From Hippea sp. (GTDB taxonomy: Bacteria > Campylobacterota_A > Desulfurellia > Desulfurellales > Hippeaceae), in NCBI GenBank assembly GCA_015486705.1, contig WFRG01000088.1, positions 1-6,709 on the forward strand: a stretch of DNA of 6,709 nt, given 5' to 3'. Position numbers and translations under genes: made by a program. The notes below the pieces were generated by a model that was not told the DNA's origin, did not search any database, and saw nothing but the letters and a program-made list of their open reading frames with translations. Positions 1 through 6,612 of this stretch are shown piece after piece. Position 1 is the stretch's first letter, and each line of letters opens with the position of its first letter.

Positions 1-43
1 CTTTTTAACTTTAAATTTTTAGCAATAAATGGTAAATTTAGAC

Positions 44-49
44 AGGAGG
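44..49 (+). promoter_or_regulatory. Strong Shine-Dalgarno site of the acyl-CoA ligase gene
   Basis: AGGAGG lies 5 bases before the ATG at 55, a near-ideal ribosome binding site that fixes the start of the first gene. The preceding 43 bases are very AT-rich and contain no convincing -35/-10 pair and no readable end of an upstream gene. The operon's promoter therefore probably lies outside the window. Confidence 0.85.
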
Positions 50-54
50 TTAAT

Positions 55-1719
55 ATGAACGGCAAACCGTGGCTTAACTTTTACGATAACGAAACACCTA
101 AAAGCATAAATTACCCTCACCAACTTATTTACGAAATGCTTGAAAATTCTGCAGAGAAATATCCAGACAACATCCTAACCATTTTTTATGGAAACACCTT
201 AACCTACAAACAAATCAAAGAATTTTCAGATAATTTTGCATATAGCTTAATAAAAATGGGCTTAGAAAAAGGAGACAGGGTTGCGCTTCTTTTGCCAAAT
301 TTTCCAGGCTATATAATTTCATATTATGGTATTCTAAAAGCTGGCTGTACTGTTGTACCGCTAAATCCGCTGTATACAGAAAGCGAGCTAAATTATCAGG
401 TTTCAGACAGTGAGGCAAAACTCATTGTCACCATTCCACAGTTTGCAAAAAAGGTTTTGAATATATCCAAAAACTTACAGCTAAAAAAGCCTATTATAAG
501 CTATATATCAGATTTTCTACCTTTCCCTTTGAAATTTATAATGAAGTTAAAAGAAGACAAACAATTAAAAGATATAAAAAATGAGATTAAAAATTTAAAA
601 AACCTAATGAATTCAAAAGCATCCTATACACCTGTGAAAACAGACCCTAATTCTCTTGCCGTATTAATATATTCAGGAGGAACAACAGGAGTAGCCAAAG
701 GCATAATGCTATCCCACTCCGCAGTTGTAGCAAATGTACATCAAATATCCAGTTGGGGGCATTTAAAACCAAACGATAGAATTTTGGCAGTGTTACCCAT
801 ATTTCACGGTTTTGGAATGAATGTGTGCATGAATTCATCCATTTTTACCGGCATGAGCATTATTTTATTGCCACGTTTCGATGCTAAAGAAATGGCAAAA
901 AGCATACAAAAGTACAAACCTACTATGACTGCAGTTGTTCCAACAATCCTAACAGCACTTTCAAATTTGCCAGATATAGAAAAGTACGATTTTACTTCAT
1001 TAAAGGCTGTTTGGGTTGGTGCTGCACCCTTAACAAAAGCTACAAAGGAAAATTTTGAGAATAAGGCAAGATGTAAAGTTATCGAAGGATACGGCTTAAC
1101 CGAGGCCGTAACGGCAATTATGGCTAACCCATACTTAGGAAAACACAAAGTAGGAAGCATAGGCCTACCATTTCCAGATGTGGATGCTAAGATTGTATCC
1201 TTAGAAAACGGCAAAACAGAACTTAAACCAAATGAAAATGGCGAGATTATTCTGAAAACTCCAACAATAATGCTTGGTTACCTGAATAAAAATAAAGAAA
1301 CAGAAGAAACGATAAAAGATGGTTGGCTATACACAGGAGACATTGGATATATGGATGAGGATGGTTATTTTTATATAACAGACAGAAAGAAGGACTTGAT
1401 AATTGTCGGTGGTTTCAATGTTTTCCCAAGCGAGATAGATGAAGTTTTATACATGCACCCAAAGGTGAAAGAGGGTATAACAGTTGGTATTCCTGACGAT
1501 TATAAGGGCGAAAAAATAAAGGTTTTTATCGTTTTGAAAGAAGGAGAAACTGCAACAGAGGATGAGTTTAAAGAGTTTTTCAGAAAACACTTAGTTCCAT
1601 ATAAAGTTCCGAGCGAGATAGAGTTTAGAGATTCACTACCTAAAAGCGCTATTGGAAAGATACTGAGAAAAAAATTAAAGGAAGAGGAAATTCAAAAGAG
1701 AAAAAATGCTAAACATTAA
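55..1719 (+). CDS. AMP-forming acyl-CoA ligase (FadD-like acyl-CoA synthetase)
   Basis: This is a full-length (554 aa) cytoplasmic member of the ANL adenylating superfamily. Such enzymes convert a carboxylic acid, ATP and CoA to acyl-CoA, AMP and PPi through an acyl-adenylate. The family motifs appear in order: the phosphate-binding loop SGGTTGVAKG (residues 207-216), EGYGLTE (344-350), YTGD with the ribose-binding Asp429, the hinge DRKKD from residue 443 followed by GGFNVFPSEID, and the C-terminal PKSAIGKILRKKL with the expected catalytic Lys535. No signal peptide or membrane segment is evident. The architecture resembles long/medium-chain fatty acid ligases, but closely related ligases act on aromatic acids, so the substrate is open. 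Its last 14 bases overlap the start of a 2-hydroxyacyl-CoA dehydratase / benzoyl-CoA reductase subunit. It therefore probably supplies that enzyme's CoA thioester, a role often filled by a CoA-transferase in amino-acid-fermenting relatives. The start is fixed by AGGAGG 5 bases upstream. Confidence 0.95.
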   Translation: MNGKPWLNFYDNETPKSINYPHQLIYEMLENSAEKYPDNILTIFYGNTLTYKQIKEFSDNFAYSLIKMGLEKGDRVALLLPNFPGYIISYYGILKAGCTVVPLNPLYTESELNYQVSDSEAKLIVTIPQFAKKVLNISKNLQLKKPIISYISDFLPFPLKFIMKLKEDKQLKDIKNEIKNLKNLMNSKASYTPVKTDPNSLAVLIYSGGTTGVAKGIMLSHSAVVANVHQISSWGHLKPNDRILAVLPIFHGFGMNVCMNSSIFTGMSIILLPRFDAKEMAKSIQKYKPTMTAVVPTILTALSNLPDIEKYDFTSLKAVWVGAAPLTKATKENFENKARCKVIEGYGLTEAVTAIMANPYLGKHKVGSIGLPFPDVDAKIVSLENGKTELKPNENGEIILKTPTIMLGYLNKNKETEETIKDGWLYTGDIGYMDEDGYFYITDRKKDLIIVGGFNVFPSEIDEVLYMHPKVKEGITVGIPDDYKGEKIKVFIVLKEGETATEDEFKEFFRKHLVPYKVPSEIEFRDSLPKSAIGKILRKKLKEEEIQKRKNAKH

Positions 1720-2803
1720 GATACCAACAAGAAAAGAAATTATCGAAAAAGCCAAATCTGAAGGTAAAAAAATAGCAGCCATATATCCTATTCACTATCC
1801 AAGGGAGCTTTTCAGGGCATTTAACATTCAACCCATAGAGGTGTGGGGACCACCAAAAACAGACACAAAAAAGGCAAATGCACATTTGCAATCGTATATA
1901 TGCAGTGTGGTTCAAAGCGGATTGGCTTTTTATTTAGAAGGGCATCTTGATGTTACAGACATAATAGCCGTTCCCCACTCATGCGATTCTCTTCAGGGGC
2001 TTGGGAGCATTTTTAAAGACTTTATTAAACCAAAGCAAGAGTTAGTTACAATATATTTACCAAGAGAAAAAAATAAAGAAAACGTAAAATTTCTATCAAG
2101 CGAACTAAAAAATATTTACAAACAATTGGCTGAGTTTTGCGGATTTAAGCCTAACGATGAAAAATTAATGGAAGAAATTAAAACAGAAGAAGAAATAGAT
2201 GAACTCGTACTTAAACTTTATAGAAGTAGGGAAAATATACCGCTATCAAGCAGAGAATTTTATACAATATTGAGGTCGAGAGAATATCTACCACCAGATA
2301 AATTCAAAAGCATACTCGAATACGCCATAATGCATGCTTCCAAAGGAAAACTTAATAAAACAGGCGTCGTTATTTCAGGTCTTCTTCCAGAACCAATGGA
2401 TATTTTAGATGTTATAGACGAAATAGATGGATTTGTCGCTATTGATGATATGGCATGCTGCATGAGAAGAGTTTATGGAAAAGGAAACTCTAACAACCCC
2501 TTCAAAAGAATGGCAGAGCGTATCATAAACGGCACTCCAGATCCAACCAAGGGAAACAGCTTTGATGAGAGGTTTGTATTTTTAAAATCACTGACAGAGA
2601 TAAGTAGAGCAAGGGGCGTCATATTTTACAACGTCAAATTCTGTGAACCTGAATATTTCTACTACCCCATATTAAAAGATAAGCTCAACAAAGTTGGAAT
2701 TAAATCTTTAATGATAGAGACCGACATAAATGAACCTATATCTCAACAAACAATTACAAGAATAAAGGCGTTTATTGAAATGCTTAAGGAAAACAAGCAA
2801 TGA
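1706..2803 (+). CDS. 2-hydroxyacyl-CoA dehydratase / benzoyl-CoA reductase family, HgdB/BcrC-type subunit
   Basis: This 365-aa protein belongs to the HGD-D family, which holds a [4Fe-4S] cluster and with a partner subunit performs one-electron chemistry on CoA thioesters. Visible family marks are the N-terminal [20 protein letters not shown] block (residues 26-45), YICS with Cys66, PHSCD with Cys93, [12 protein letters not shown] with the Cys251-Cys252 pair, and [11 protein letters not shown] with Cys313 followed by a CoA-end IETDIN block. Cys66, Cys93 and Cys313 are the likeliest cluster ligands, by analogy with the three-cysteine ligation of characterised relatives; this was not tested. The length is close to that of HgdB-like subunits. 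The ATG lies inside the end of the ligase gene, with only a weak AGAG 5 bases before it, so translation is probably coupled to the ligase. The stop overlaps the next gene as ATGA. A true 2-hydroxyacyl-CoA dehydratase and an aryl-CoA reductase are both possible; the sequence alone does not decide. Confidence 0.9.
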   Translation: MLNIKIPTRKEIIEKAKSEGKKIAAIYPIHYPRELFRAFNIQPIEVWGPPKTDTKKANAHLQSYICSVVQSGLAFYLEGHLDVTDIIAVPHSCDSLQGLGSIFKDFIKPKQELVTIYLPREKNKENVKFLSSELKNIYKQLAEFCGFKPNDEKLMEEIKTEEEIDELVLKLYRSRENIPLSSREFYTILRSREYLPPDKFKSILEYAIMHASKGKLNKTGVVISGLLPEPMDILDVIDEIDGFVAIDDMACCMRRVYGKGNSNNPFKRMAERIINGTPDPTKGNSFDERFVFLKSLTEISRARGVIFYNVKFCEPEYFYYPILKDKLNKVGIKSLMIETDINEPISQQTITRIKAFIEMLKENKQ

Positions 2804-4122
2804 GCTTAAAAGAAAATATCACTTATCTGCTTTCCTATAAGATAGCTGGGGAATCTCTTATTAAATGGAATACAAAAAGAGCCTTTAAGAATTTTAAACC
2901 ACCTAAAAGCTGGAGGACAGATATTCTTGCACCCCCACTTAAAACAGGCGTGTTCACAAAAGAAATCATAGCAAAACACTACCTGGAGGGAAGATATGTA
3001 AACGGAGTAAAGCCTGTGGCATGGGTAACAAGCGGTGCACCGATTGAAATACTAAAAGCGTTAGGTTTTTATATACTTTACCCTGAAAATCATGGTGCAC
3101 TTTGCGGTGCAAGAAAAGCGGCATTGGAAATCTCAGAAGAGGCAGAAAAAAAAGGCTATTCAATGGATATTTGTTCATACGCTAGAACTGATATAGGTTC
3201 TACTTTAAGTAAAAAAACGCCCGTTGGAAAGCTACCAAAGCCAGACCTTTTACTCTGCTGTACAAATATCTGCCAAACAGTACTTTATTGGTATAGAGTT
3301 TTGGCTGAATACTATAAAGTTCCACTAATCGTTATAGACACACCATTTGTTTATGATGAAGCAAAAGAGCACGATATTGAGTACGTAAAAAAACAGCTTG
3401 AAGCATCAATTGAAGTATCTGAAAGGGTGGCTAAAAAGAGCTTGAGCTTTGCAAAGTTAAAAGAGGTAGTAAAATTAAGCAAAATGGCAGCAGAACTGTG
3501 GCTCGAAATCATGAGTACCAACAAAAACAGACCTGCTCCAATCTCTGTGTTCGACCAATTTATCCATATGGCACCAATAGTTGAAAAACGAGGCGATCCA
3601 GAGACAGTAGATTTTTATTCAAAAATGTTAAATGAAATAAAAGAGAGAATAAAGAACGGCGTCGGTGCCGTGAAAAACGAGAAAAAGAGAGTTTTGTGGG
3701 ATAACTTGCCTATTTGGTACAAGATAAAATTTTTATCTGAGTTTTTGGCAGAGCATGGAGTTTCGGTCGTAGCATCGACCTATACAAACGCATGGGGTGA
3801 ACTTGCACCTATGATGGAGATAGAAAGACCCATAGAGTCCATGGCAAAAACATATATCTATCCAATTCTAAACAGGGGAACAGGCCACAAGTTAAAAACC
3901 ATGGAAATGATGGTTAAAGAGTTTAACTTAGACGGAGCTATTTTGCATTCAGACAGGTCTTGTAAGCCCTACTCTGTCGGTCAAATGGACCAAAGAATAA
4001 AGCTTTTAAACGAATTAGGAGTTGCTGCGCTACTGCTTGAAGCAGACCACAACGACCCACGTGTGTTTTCAGACGAGCAAGCAAAATCAAGACTCAAGGC
4101 ATTTGTGGAGATAATGGAATAA
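2800..4122 (+). CDS. 2-hydroxyacyl-CoA dehydratase / benzoyl-CoA reductase family, HgdA/BcrB-type subunit
   Basis: This 440-aa protein is the larger partner subunit of the same HGD-D family, expected to form a heterodimer with the protein encoded just upstream. Family marks in order are [18 protein letters not shown] (N-terminal Rossmann-like block), [10 protein letters not shown] (Cys102), [12 protein letters not shown] (Cys125), [17 protein letters not shown] (Cys153, Cys154, Cys158), [10 protein letters not shown], and near the C-terminus a block beginning SDRSCK (Cys388) that continues into SVGQMDQR and ends with [14 protein letters not shown]. Cys125, Cys158 (or its CC neighbours) and Cys388 are the probable ligands of a second [4Fe-4S] cluster. 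The RSCK...G.D..R...E.D..D block is the usual signature of the active-site side of this family and by eye reads close to BcrB-type proteins. The ATGA overlap and an AAGGA site at 2786-2790 indicate coupled translation with the preceding subunit. No membrane segment or export signal is visible. The physiological substrate is unknown. Confidence 0.9.
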   Translation: MSLKENITYLLSYKIAGESLIKWNTKRAFKNFKPPKSWRTDILAPPLKTGVFTKEIIAKHYLEGRYVNGVKPVAWVTSGAPIEILKALGFYILYPENHGALCGARKAALEISEEAEKKGYSMDICSYARTDIGSTLSKKTPVGKLPKPDLLLCCTNICQTVLYWYRVLAEYYKVPLIVIDTPFVYDEAKEHDIEYVKKQLEASIEVSERVAKKSLSFAKLKEVVKLSKMAAELWLEIMSTNKNRPAPISVFDQFIHMAPIVEKRGDPETVDFYSKMLNEIKERIKNGVGAVKNEKKRVLWDNLPIWYKIKFLSEFLAEHGVSVVASTYTNAWGELAPMMEIERPIESMAKTYIYPILNRGTGHKLKTMEMMVKEFNLDGAILHSDRSCKPYSVGQMDQRIKLLNELGVAALLLEADHNDPRVFSDEQAKSRLKAFVEIME

Positions 4123-4889
4123 TGGAAAAGGTTAAATCAATAGGCATTGATGCAGGCTCAACAACACTAAAAATGGTAGGAGTTGACGAAGAAGGGAAAA
4201 TATTATTTAGCATCATAGAAGATGCAGATCCAAAAATAGAGGAACAAACGGATAGATTACTGGGAGAACTTAAAAATAACTATGATATAGAAAACTCAAA
4301 AATCGTGGCAACAGGATATGGTAGCAATTTGATTAAAGCGGATAAGAAGGTTACAGAAATAACGTGTCACGCAAAGGGTATTTACGAATATTTTAAAACC
4401 GGTGGCACAGCAGTTGACATTGGTGGTCAAGACAACAAGGTTATACTAATCTCTAAAAGCGGAAAAGTAATTGATTTTATAATGAACGACAAGTGTGCAT
4501 CTGGAACAGGTAGATTTTTAGAAAATACAGCATGGAGATTAAAGATTCCAACCGAAAAGATGGCTGAAATCGCCCTAAGTAGCGATAGCGAGGTGAAAAT
4601 TTCAAGCACATGTGCTGTTTTTGCAGAGAGCGAGGTTATATCTCAACTTTCAAGAGGGCAAAAACTTGAGCATGTTATAAAGGGATTGCATAGGGCTATG
4701 GTAAAAAGAATTACCTCTATGGTTTACACTGTTGGATTCAACCCACCGTTGATGCTATCCGGAGGCGTGGCAAAAAATAAAGCGGTTGCCCAAATGCTTG
4801 AAGAAGAGCTAGGCGAAAAACCTCTCATTCCCGAAAACCCTCAAATCATGGGCGCATTTGGAGCTGCACTGATAGGTTTATCAGAGTGA
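4122..4889 (+). CDS. ATP-dependent [4Fe-4S] activator of the dehydratase/reductase (HgdC/BadF-BadG family)
   Basis: This protein is a 255-aa ASKHA-fold ATPase of the BadF/BadG/BcrA/BcrD family, the 'archerase' that hydrolyses ATP to push a low-potential electron into the partner enzyme. It has phosphate-binding [10 protein letters not shown] (residues 8-17), DIGGQDNK (99-106), [13 protein letters not shown] with Cys125, [10 protein letters not shown] with Cys164, and [11 protein letters not shown] around 212-222. In HgdC of Acidaminococcus the dimer-bridging [4Fe-4S] cluster is held by Cys127 and Cys166; the same 39-residue spacing is kept here, strong support for a functional activator. The length is that of a single-domain HgdC-type protein, and only one such gene is present, so it should act as a homodimer. 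Its ATG shares one base with the stop of the preceding subunit (TAATG), with GGAG at 4107-4110 as ribosome site. Its final 9 bases overlap the end of the convergent alcohol dehydrogenase gene. Confidence 0.95.
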   Translation: MEKVKSIGIDAGSTTLKMVGVDEEGKILFSIIEDADPKIEEQTDRLLGELKNNYDIENSKIVATGYGSNLIKADKKVTEITCHAKGIYEYFKTGGTAVDIGGQDNKVILISKSGKVIDFIMNDKCASGTGRFLENTAWRLKIPTEKMAEIALSSDSEVKISSTCAVFAESEVISQLSRGQKLEHVIKGLHRAMVKRITSMVYTVGFNPPLMLSGGVAKNKAVAQMLEEELGEKPLIPENPQIMGAFGAALIGLSE

Positions 4890-6044
4890 TGCTTGTATCA
4901 TTCTTTTTGCGACCTCTTCTGTTAGTTCAACTTTACTGAAGATACTTGAGCCATCTGAAATGGCAAGCTCGATAATTCTTTTTTCTGCCTCTTTAGTATA
5001 ACCAACCTCTCTTAAACCAGAAGGTATACCAGAGAGACGCCTAATTTCTTTCAAGAAATCTCCAACTACTTTTAGAAATTCATTTGCCCTACTCTCTTCA
5101 TCACCCAAAAAATCGCATTTGACTGTATTCAAAAGCTCGGAATATTCCTTTTTGCACTTAGTAAAATTCTCCTTCAAACCTGCTTCTAAAAACAAAGAAA
5201 TAGCAACTCCATGAGGGATATGTAAGACAGCACCCGATGCGTGAGCAAGGCTATGAACCACACCGACCATACTATTAGAAAAAGCCATTCCAGCTATAGT
5301 AGAAGCAATAAGCATATTTAATCTAACTTTTTTATCCTTACCATTTGTTACAGCATCTATAAGATTATTAAAAATCATTTCAACTGCTTTAAAAGACAGA
5401 GCCTTACTAATATGGTTAGACTGGATGCCAATATAAGCTTCTATGGCGTGACTCAAAGCGTCAATTCCACTTGCAGCTGTTAGCTTTTTAGGTAAAGATA
5501 CGGTCAACACTGGGTCAAGTATCGCAACATCAGGAATTAGGAAATCCGAAGCAAAAGCAATTTTAGAAGAACTTTTAAAGTCATATATTACAGCTACGCT
5601 TGTAACCTCTGAGCCGGTACCAGATGTAGTTGGCACAGCAATAAAAACAGGTCCCTTTCCGCTCAAATTATCTGCACCTGCCAAGCTCATTAAATCACTG
5701 CTATTTTCAGCAATCATCATTCTCAAAGCCTTTGCCGTATCTATAACGCTTCCACCGCCGATAGCCACAATGGAATCACAATTTTCACTCTTGAAAATTT
5801 TAAAAGCAGTTTGCACAGACTCTACAGACGTCTCAGGAGGAATATCATCAAAAACCGTTGGCATTTTAGATTTATACTCTTTGAAGGCAAGTTCTACGGG
5901 AGACAAAATGCCCGCTCCAACAATACCCTTATCTGTAAGTATAATAGGTTTATCCACTTTAGCCTGCTCAAGTTCAAATGGCAGTTTAAAAATGGCATCA
6001 TCACCTGCTATAACCTTGGTAGGTGTTAAAAATTCAAAATACAT
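4881..6044 (-). CDS. Iron-containing (group III) alcohol dehydrogenase
   Basis: This 387-aa NAD(P)-dependent dehydrogenase has the normal family length and interconverts alcohols and aldehydes or ketones. The N-terminal dinucleotide domain carries [11 protein letters not shown] (residues 96-106) and [15 protein letters not shown] (138-152). The C-terminal helical domain carries the metal site: Asp195 and His199 in [12 protein letters not shown], His264 in [10 protein letters not shown], and His278 in HIPHGVA. These positions align closely with the four iron ligands of E. coli FucO, so the site appears intact. The ATG at 6044 is supported by GGAGA six bases upstream. The gene follows a small unidentified gene by only 3 bp and is probably co-transcribed with it from the divergent promoter near 6560. 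Direction (alcohol oxidation or aldehyde reduction) and substrate cannot be told from sequence; a nearby divergent aldehyde dehydrogenase suggests shared aldehyde chemistry. The stop lies inside the end of the convergent activator gene. Confidence 0.94.
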   Translation of the reverse strand: MYFEFLTPTKVIAGDDAIFKLPFELEQAKVDKPIILTDKGIVGAGILSPVELAFKEYKSKMPTVFDDIPPETSVESVQTAFKIFKSENCDSIVAIGGGSVIDTAKALRMMIAENSSDLMSLAGADNLSGKGPVFIAVPTTSGTGSEVTSVAVIYDFKSSSKIAFASDFLIPDVAILDPVLTVSLPKKLTAASGIDALSHAIEAYIGIQSNHISKALSFKAVEMIFNNLIDAVTNGKDKKVRLNMLIASTIAGMAFSNSMVGVVHSLAHASGAVLHIPHGVAISLFLEAGLKENFTKCKKEYSELLNTVKCDFLGDEESRANEFLKVVGDFLKEIRRLSGIPSGLREVGYTKEAEKRIIELAISDGSSIFSKVELTEEVAKRMIQASL

Positions 6045-6047
6045 TCT

Positions 6048-6545
6048 TTATCTCCTTACATTCATCAGGAAATAACAATAAAATTTGAGAAAGGTTAATT
6101 TCTCTTCGAGTTTTGTTCCTGCAAATTCTTTAAATGTCTTTCCTATCCACAAATCTGGAAATATCAAGGCTTGCAGTCTCTTTATAGCCCTCGTTATTGT
6201 AAGAGCATCTGATATCGAGCCCTTTAAAATTATGCCCTTATAAGCAAACACTTCCTCTAATGAAATTAAGCCAGAAAAAACCTTAAAAGCAAAACACAGA
6301 TTTTTAAAAATAATCTCAAGGTCGCACTTTCTATTAGCACTATCTACATAAACATTTTCCTTTCCAAAGACAACGTTTATCCTTAAATCACTTTTCAAAA
6401 TAGATATAGAAAAACACCTACAGTTAACACTAGATAGGATGGCCTTAAACGTGTTATCCTTTTTATATAAGTAAATAAGGGACTTTTTAAAAATCAGCAG
6501 CAATACTTTTAGTATAACCTCTTTTCCTTTGACTAATTTACACAT
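6048..6545 (-). CDS. Small protein of uncertain family, possibly SCP2-like lipid/acyl carrier
   Basis: I do not firmly recognise this gene. Read from the ATG at 6545 it gives 165 lysine-rich residues; a TTG at 6503 would give 151. The first part has a short hydrophobic, lysine-flanked stretch (VILKVLLLIFKKSLIYLYKK), possibly a membrane-touching helix rather than a signal peptide. The middle and C-terminal part (about residues 55-130) alternates beta-like and helical segments, including CDLEIIFKN and EEVFAYKGIILKGSISDAL, followed by a helix ending IFP. This order (polar D-x-x-I-x-F strand, helix, then a G-x-x-L-x-G-s/d strand and terminal helix) recalls SCP2-type lipid-binding domains, but by pattern only. 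An upstream TTG at 6596 is rejected because it precedes the predicted -10 box. The gene ends 3 bp before the alcohol dehydrogenase and probably shares its message; a role in handling a hydrophobic alcohol, aldehyde or acyl chain would fit but is inference. Confidence 0.65.
   Translation of the reverse strand: MCKLVKGKEVILKVLLLIFKKSLIYLYKKDNTFKAILSSVNCRCFSISILKSDLRINVVFGKENVYVDSANRKCDLEIIFKNLCFAFKVFSGLISLEEVFAYKGIILKGSISDALTITRAIKRLQALIFPDLWIGKTFKEFAGTKLEEKLTFLKFYCYFLMNVRR
6051..6055 (-). promoter_or_regulatory. Ribosome binding site of the alcohol dehydrogenase gene
   Basis: Read on the minus strand, GGAGA stands 6 bases before the ATG at 6044 and sits inside the last codons of the preceding gene. 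It decides the dehydrogenase start and shows the two genes are arranged for one message. Confidence 0.8.
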
Positions 6546-6553
6546 AGTGTAAA
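6537..6553. promoter_or_regulatory. Perfect 17-bp palindrome, candidate repressor operator
   Basis: TTTACAC and GTGTAAA form perfect 7-bp arms around ATA. The site covers the predicted start of the leftward transcript (about 6549) and the ATG at 6545. A dimeric regulator, for example of the TetR type, bound here would block leftward transcription. No regulator gene is in the window, so the family is a guess. The arms are too short and AT-rich to form a stable RNA terminator. Confidence 0.5.
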
Positions 6554-6555
6554 CA

Positions 6556-6583
6556 ATTATATTGACTTTTACGTAAAAATCAA
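6556..6583 (-). promoter_or_regulatory. Leftward sigma70-type promoter for the small protein and alcohol dehydrogenase
   Basis: On the minus strand TTGATT (6583-6578) is followed after 16 bases by a perfect TATAAT (6561-6556). Transcription would begin near 6549, only about 4 bases before the ATG at 6545, so the first gene is either near-leaderless or starts further in. Confidence 0.6.
6562..6583. promoter_or_regulatory. 22-bp near-perfect palindrome between the two -35 boxes, candidate shared operator
   Basis: The left arm TTGACTTTTAC and right arm GTAAAAATCAA meet without a gap and match at 10 of 11 positions as inverted repeats. The outer TTGA/TCAA ends coincide with the opposed -35 boxes, which accounts for part of the symmetry. 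The inner 12 bp TTTTACGTAAAA is a perfect palindrome not required by either promoter. A bound dimer would cover both -35 boxes and silence both directions at once. Confidence 0.55.
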
Positions 6584-6590
6584 GTAAATT
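6562..6590 (+). promoter_or_regulatory. Rightward sigma70-type promoter for the aldehyde dehydrogenase gene
   Basis: TTGACT (6562-6567) and TAAATT (6585-6590) are separated by 17 bases, the optimal spacing. A start near 6597 gives a leader of roughly 16 bases that still includes the GGAGG ribosome site. This promoter overlaps the leftward one almost completely, so polymerase binding at the two should be mutually exclusive. Confidence 0.55.
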
Positions 6591-6601
6591 TTGCAAAAAG
6601 C

Positions 6602-6606
6602 GGAGG
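6602..6606 (+). promoter_or_regulatory. Ribosome binding site of the aldehyde dehydrogenase gene
   Basis: GGAGG is placed 6 bases before the ATG at 6613. With the upstream promoter it defines the start of a gene of which only about 97 bases are in the window. Confidence 0.8.
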
Positions 6607-6612
6607 CAAAAA

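Noticed and set aside
1..43. A -35/-10-like pair (TTTAAA ... TAAATT) and repeated TAAATTT runs before the first gene
   Set aside because: The match to consensus is poor, the implied start would fall inside the ribosome site, and such runs are expected in AT-rich DNA.
804..1214. A 136-codon open frame on the minus strand inside the ligase gene, and similar antisense frames elsewhere
   Set aside because: Each lies wholly within a gene with clear family motifs, has no ribosome site, and its translation shows no recognisable protein character.
1706..2803. A single-subunit double-cubane cluster protein (YjiM type) with its own reductase
   Set aside because: A second, larger HgdA/BcrB-type subunit follows with a coupled start, which points to a heterodimer rather than the stand-alone protein.
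1706..4889. A complete class I benzoyl-CoA reductase (four subunits)
   Set aside because: Only one ATPase gene of single-activator length is present, so a full BcrABCD set is not supported here.
1706..4889. Bacterial plasmalogen synthase (PlsA-like) locus
   Set aside because: PlsA fuses activator and HgdB-like domains in one very long chain; here they are separate short genes of ordinary dehydratase/activator size.
5770..6075. Plus-strand open frames opposite the alcohol dehydrogenase N-terminus
   Set aside because: They are shadows of a conserved dehydrogenase coding strand, with no start signals and no recognisable protein features.
6546..6596. Extension of the leftward small gene to a TTG start at 6596
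   Set aside because: The extra 17 codons run through the predicted -35 and -10 boxes and lack a ribosome site.
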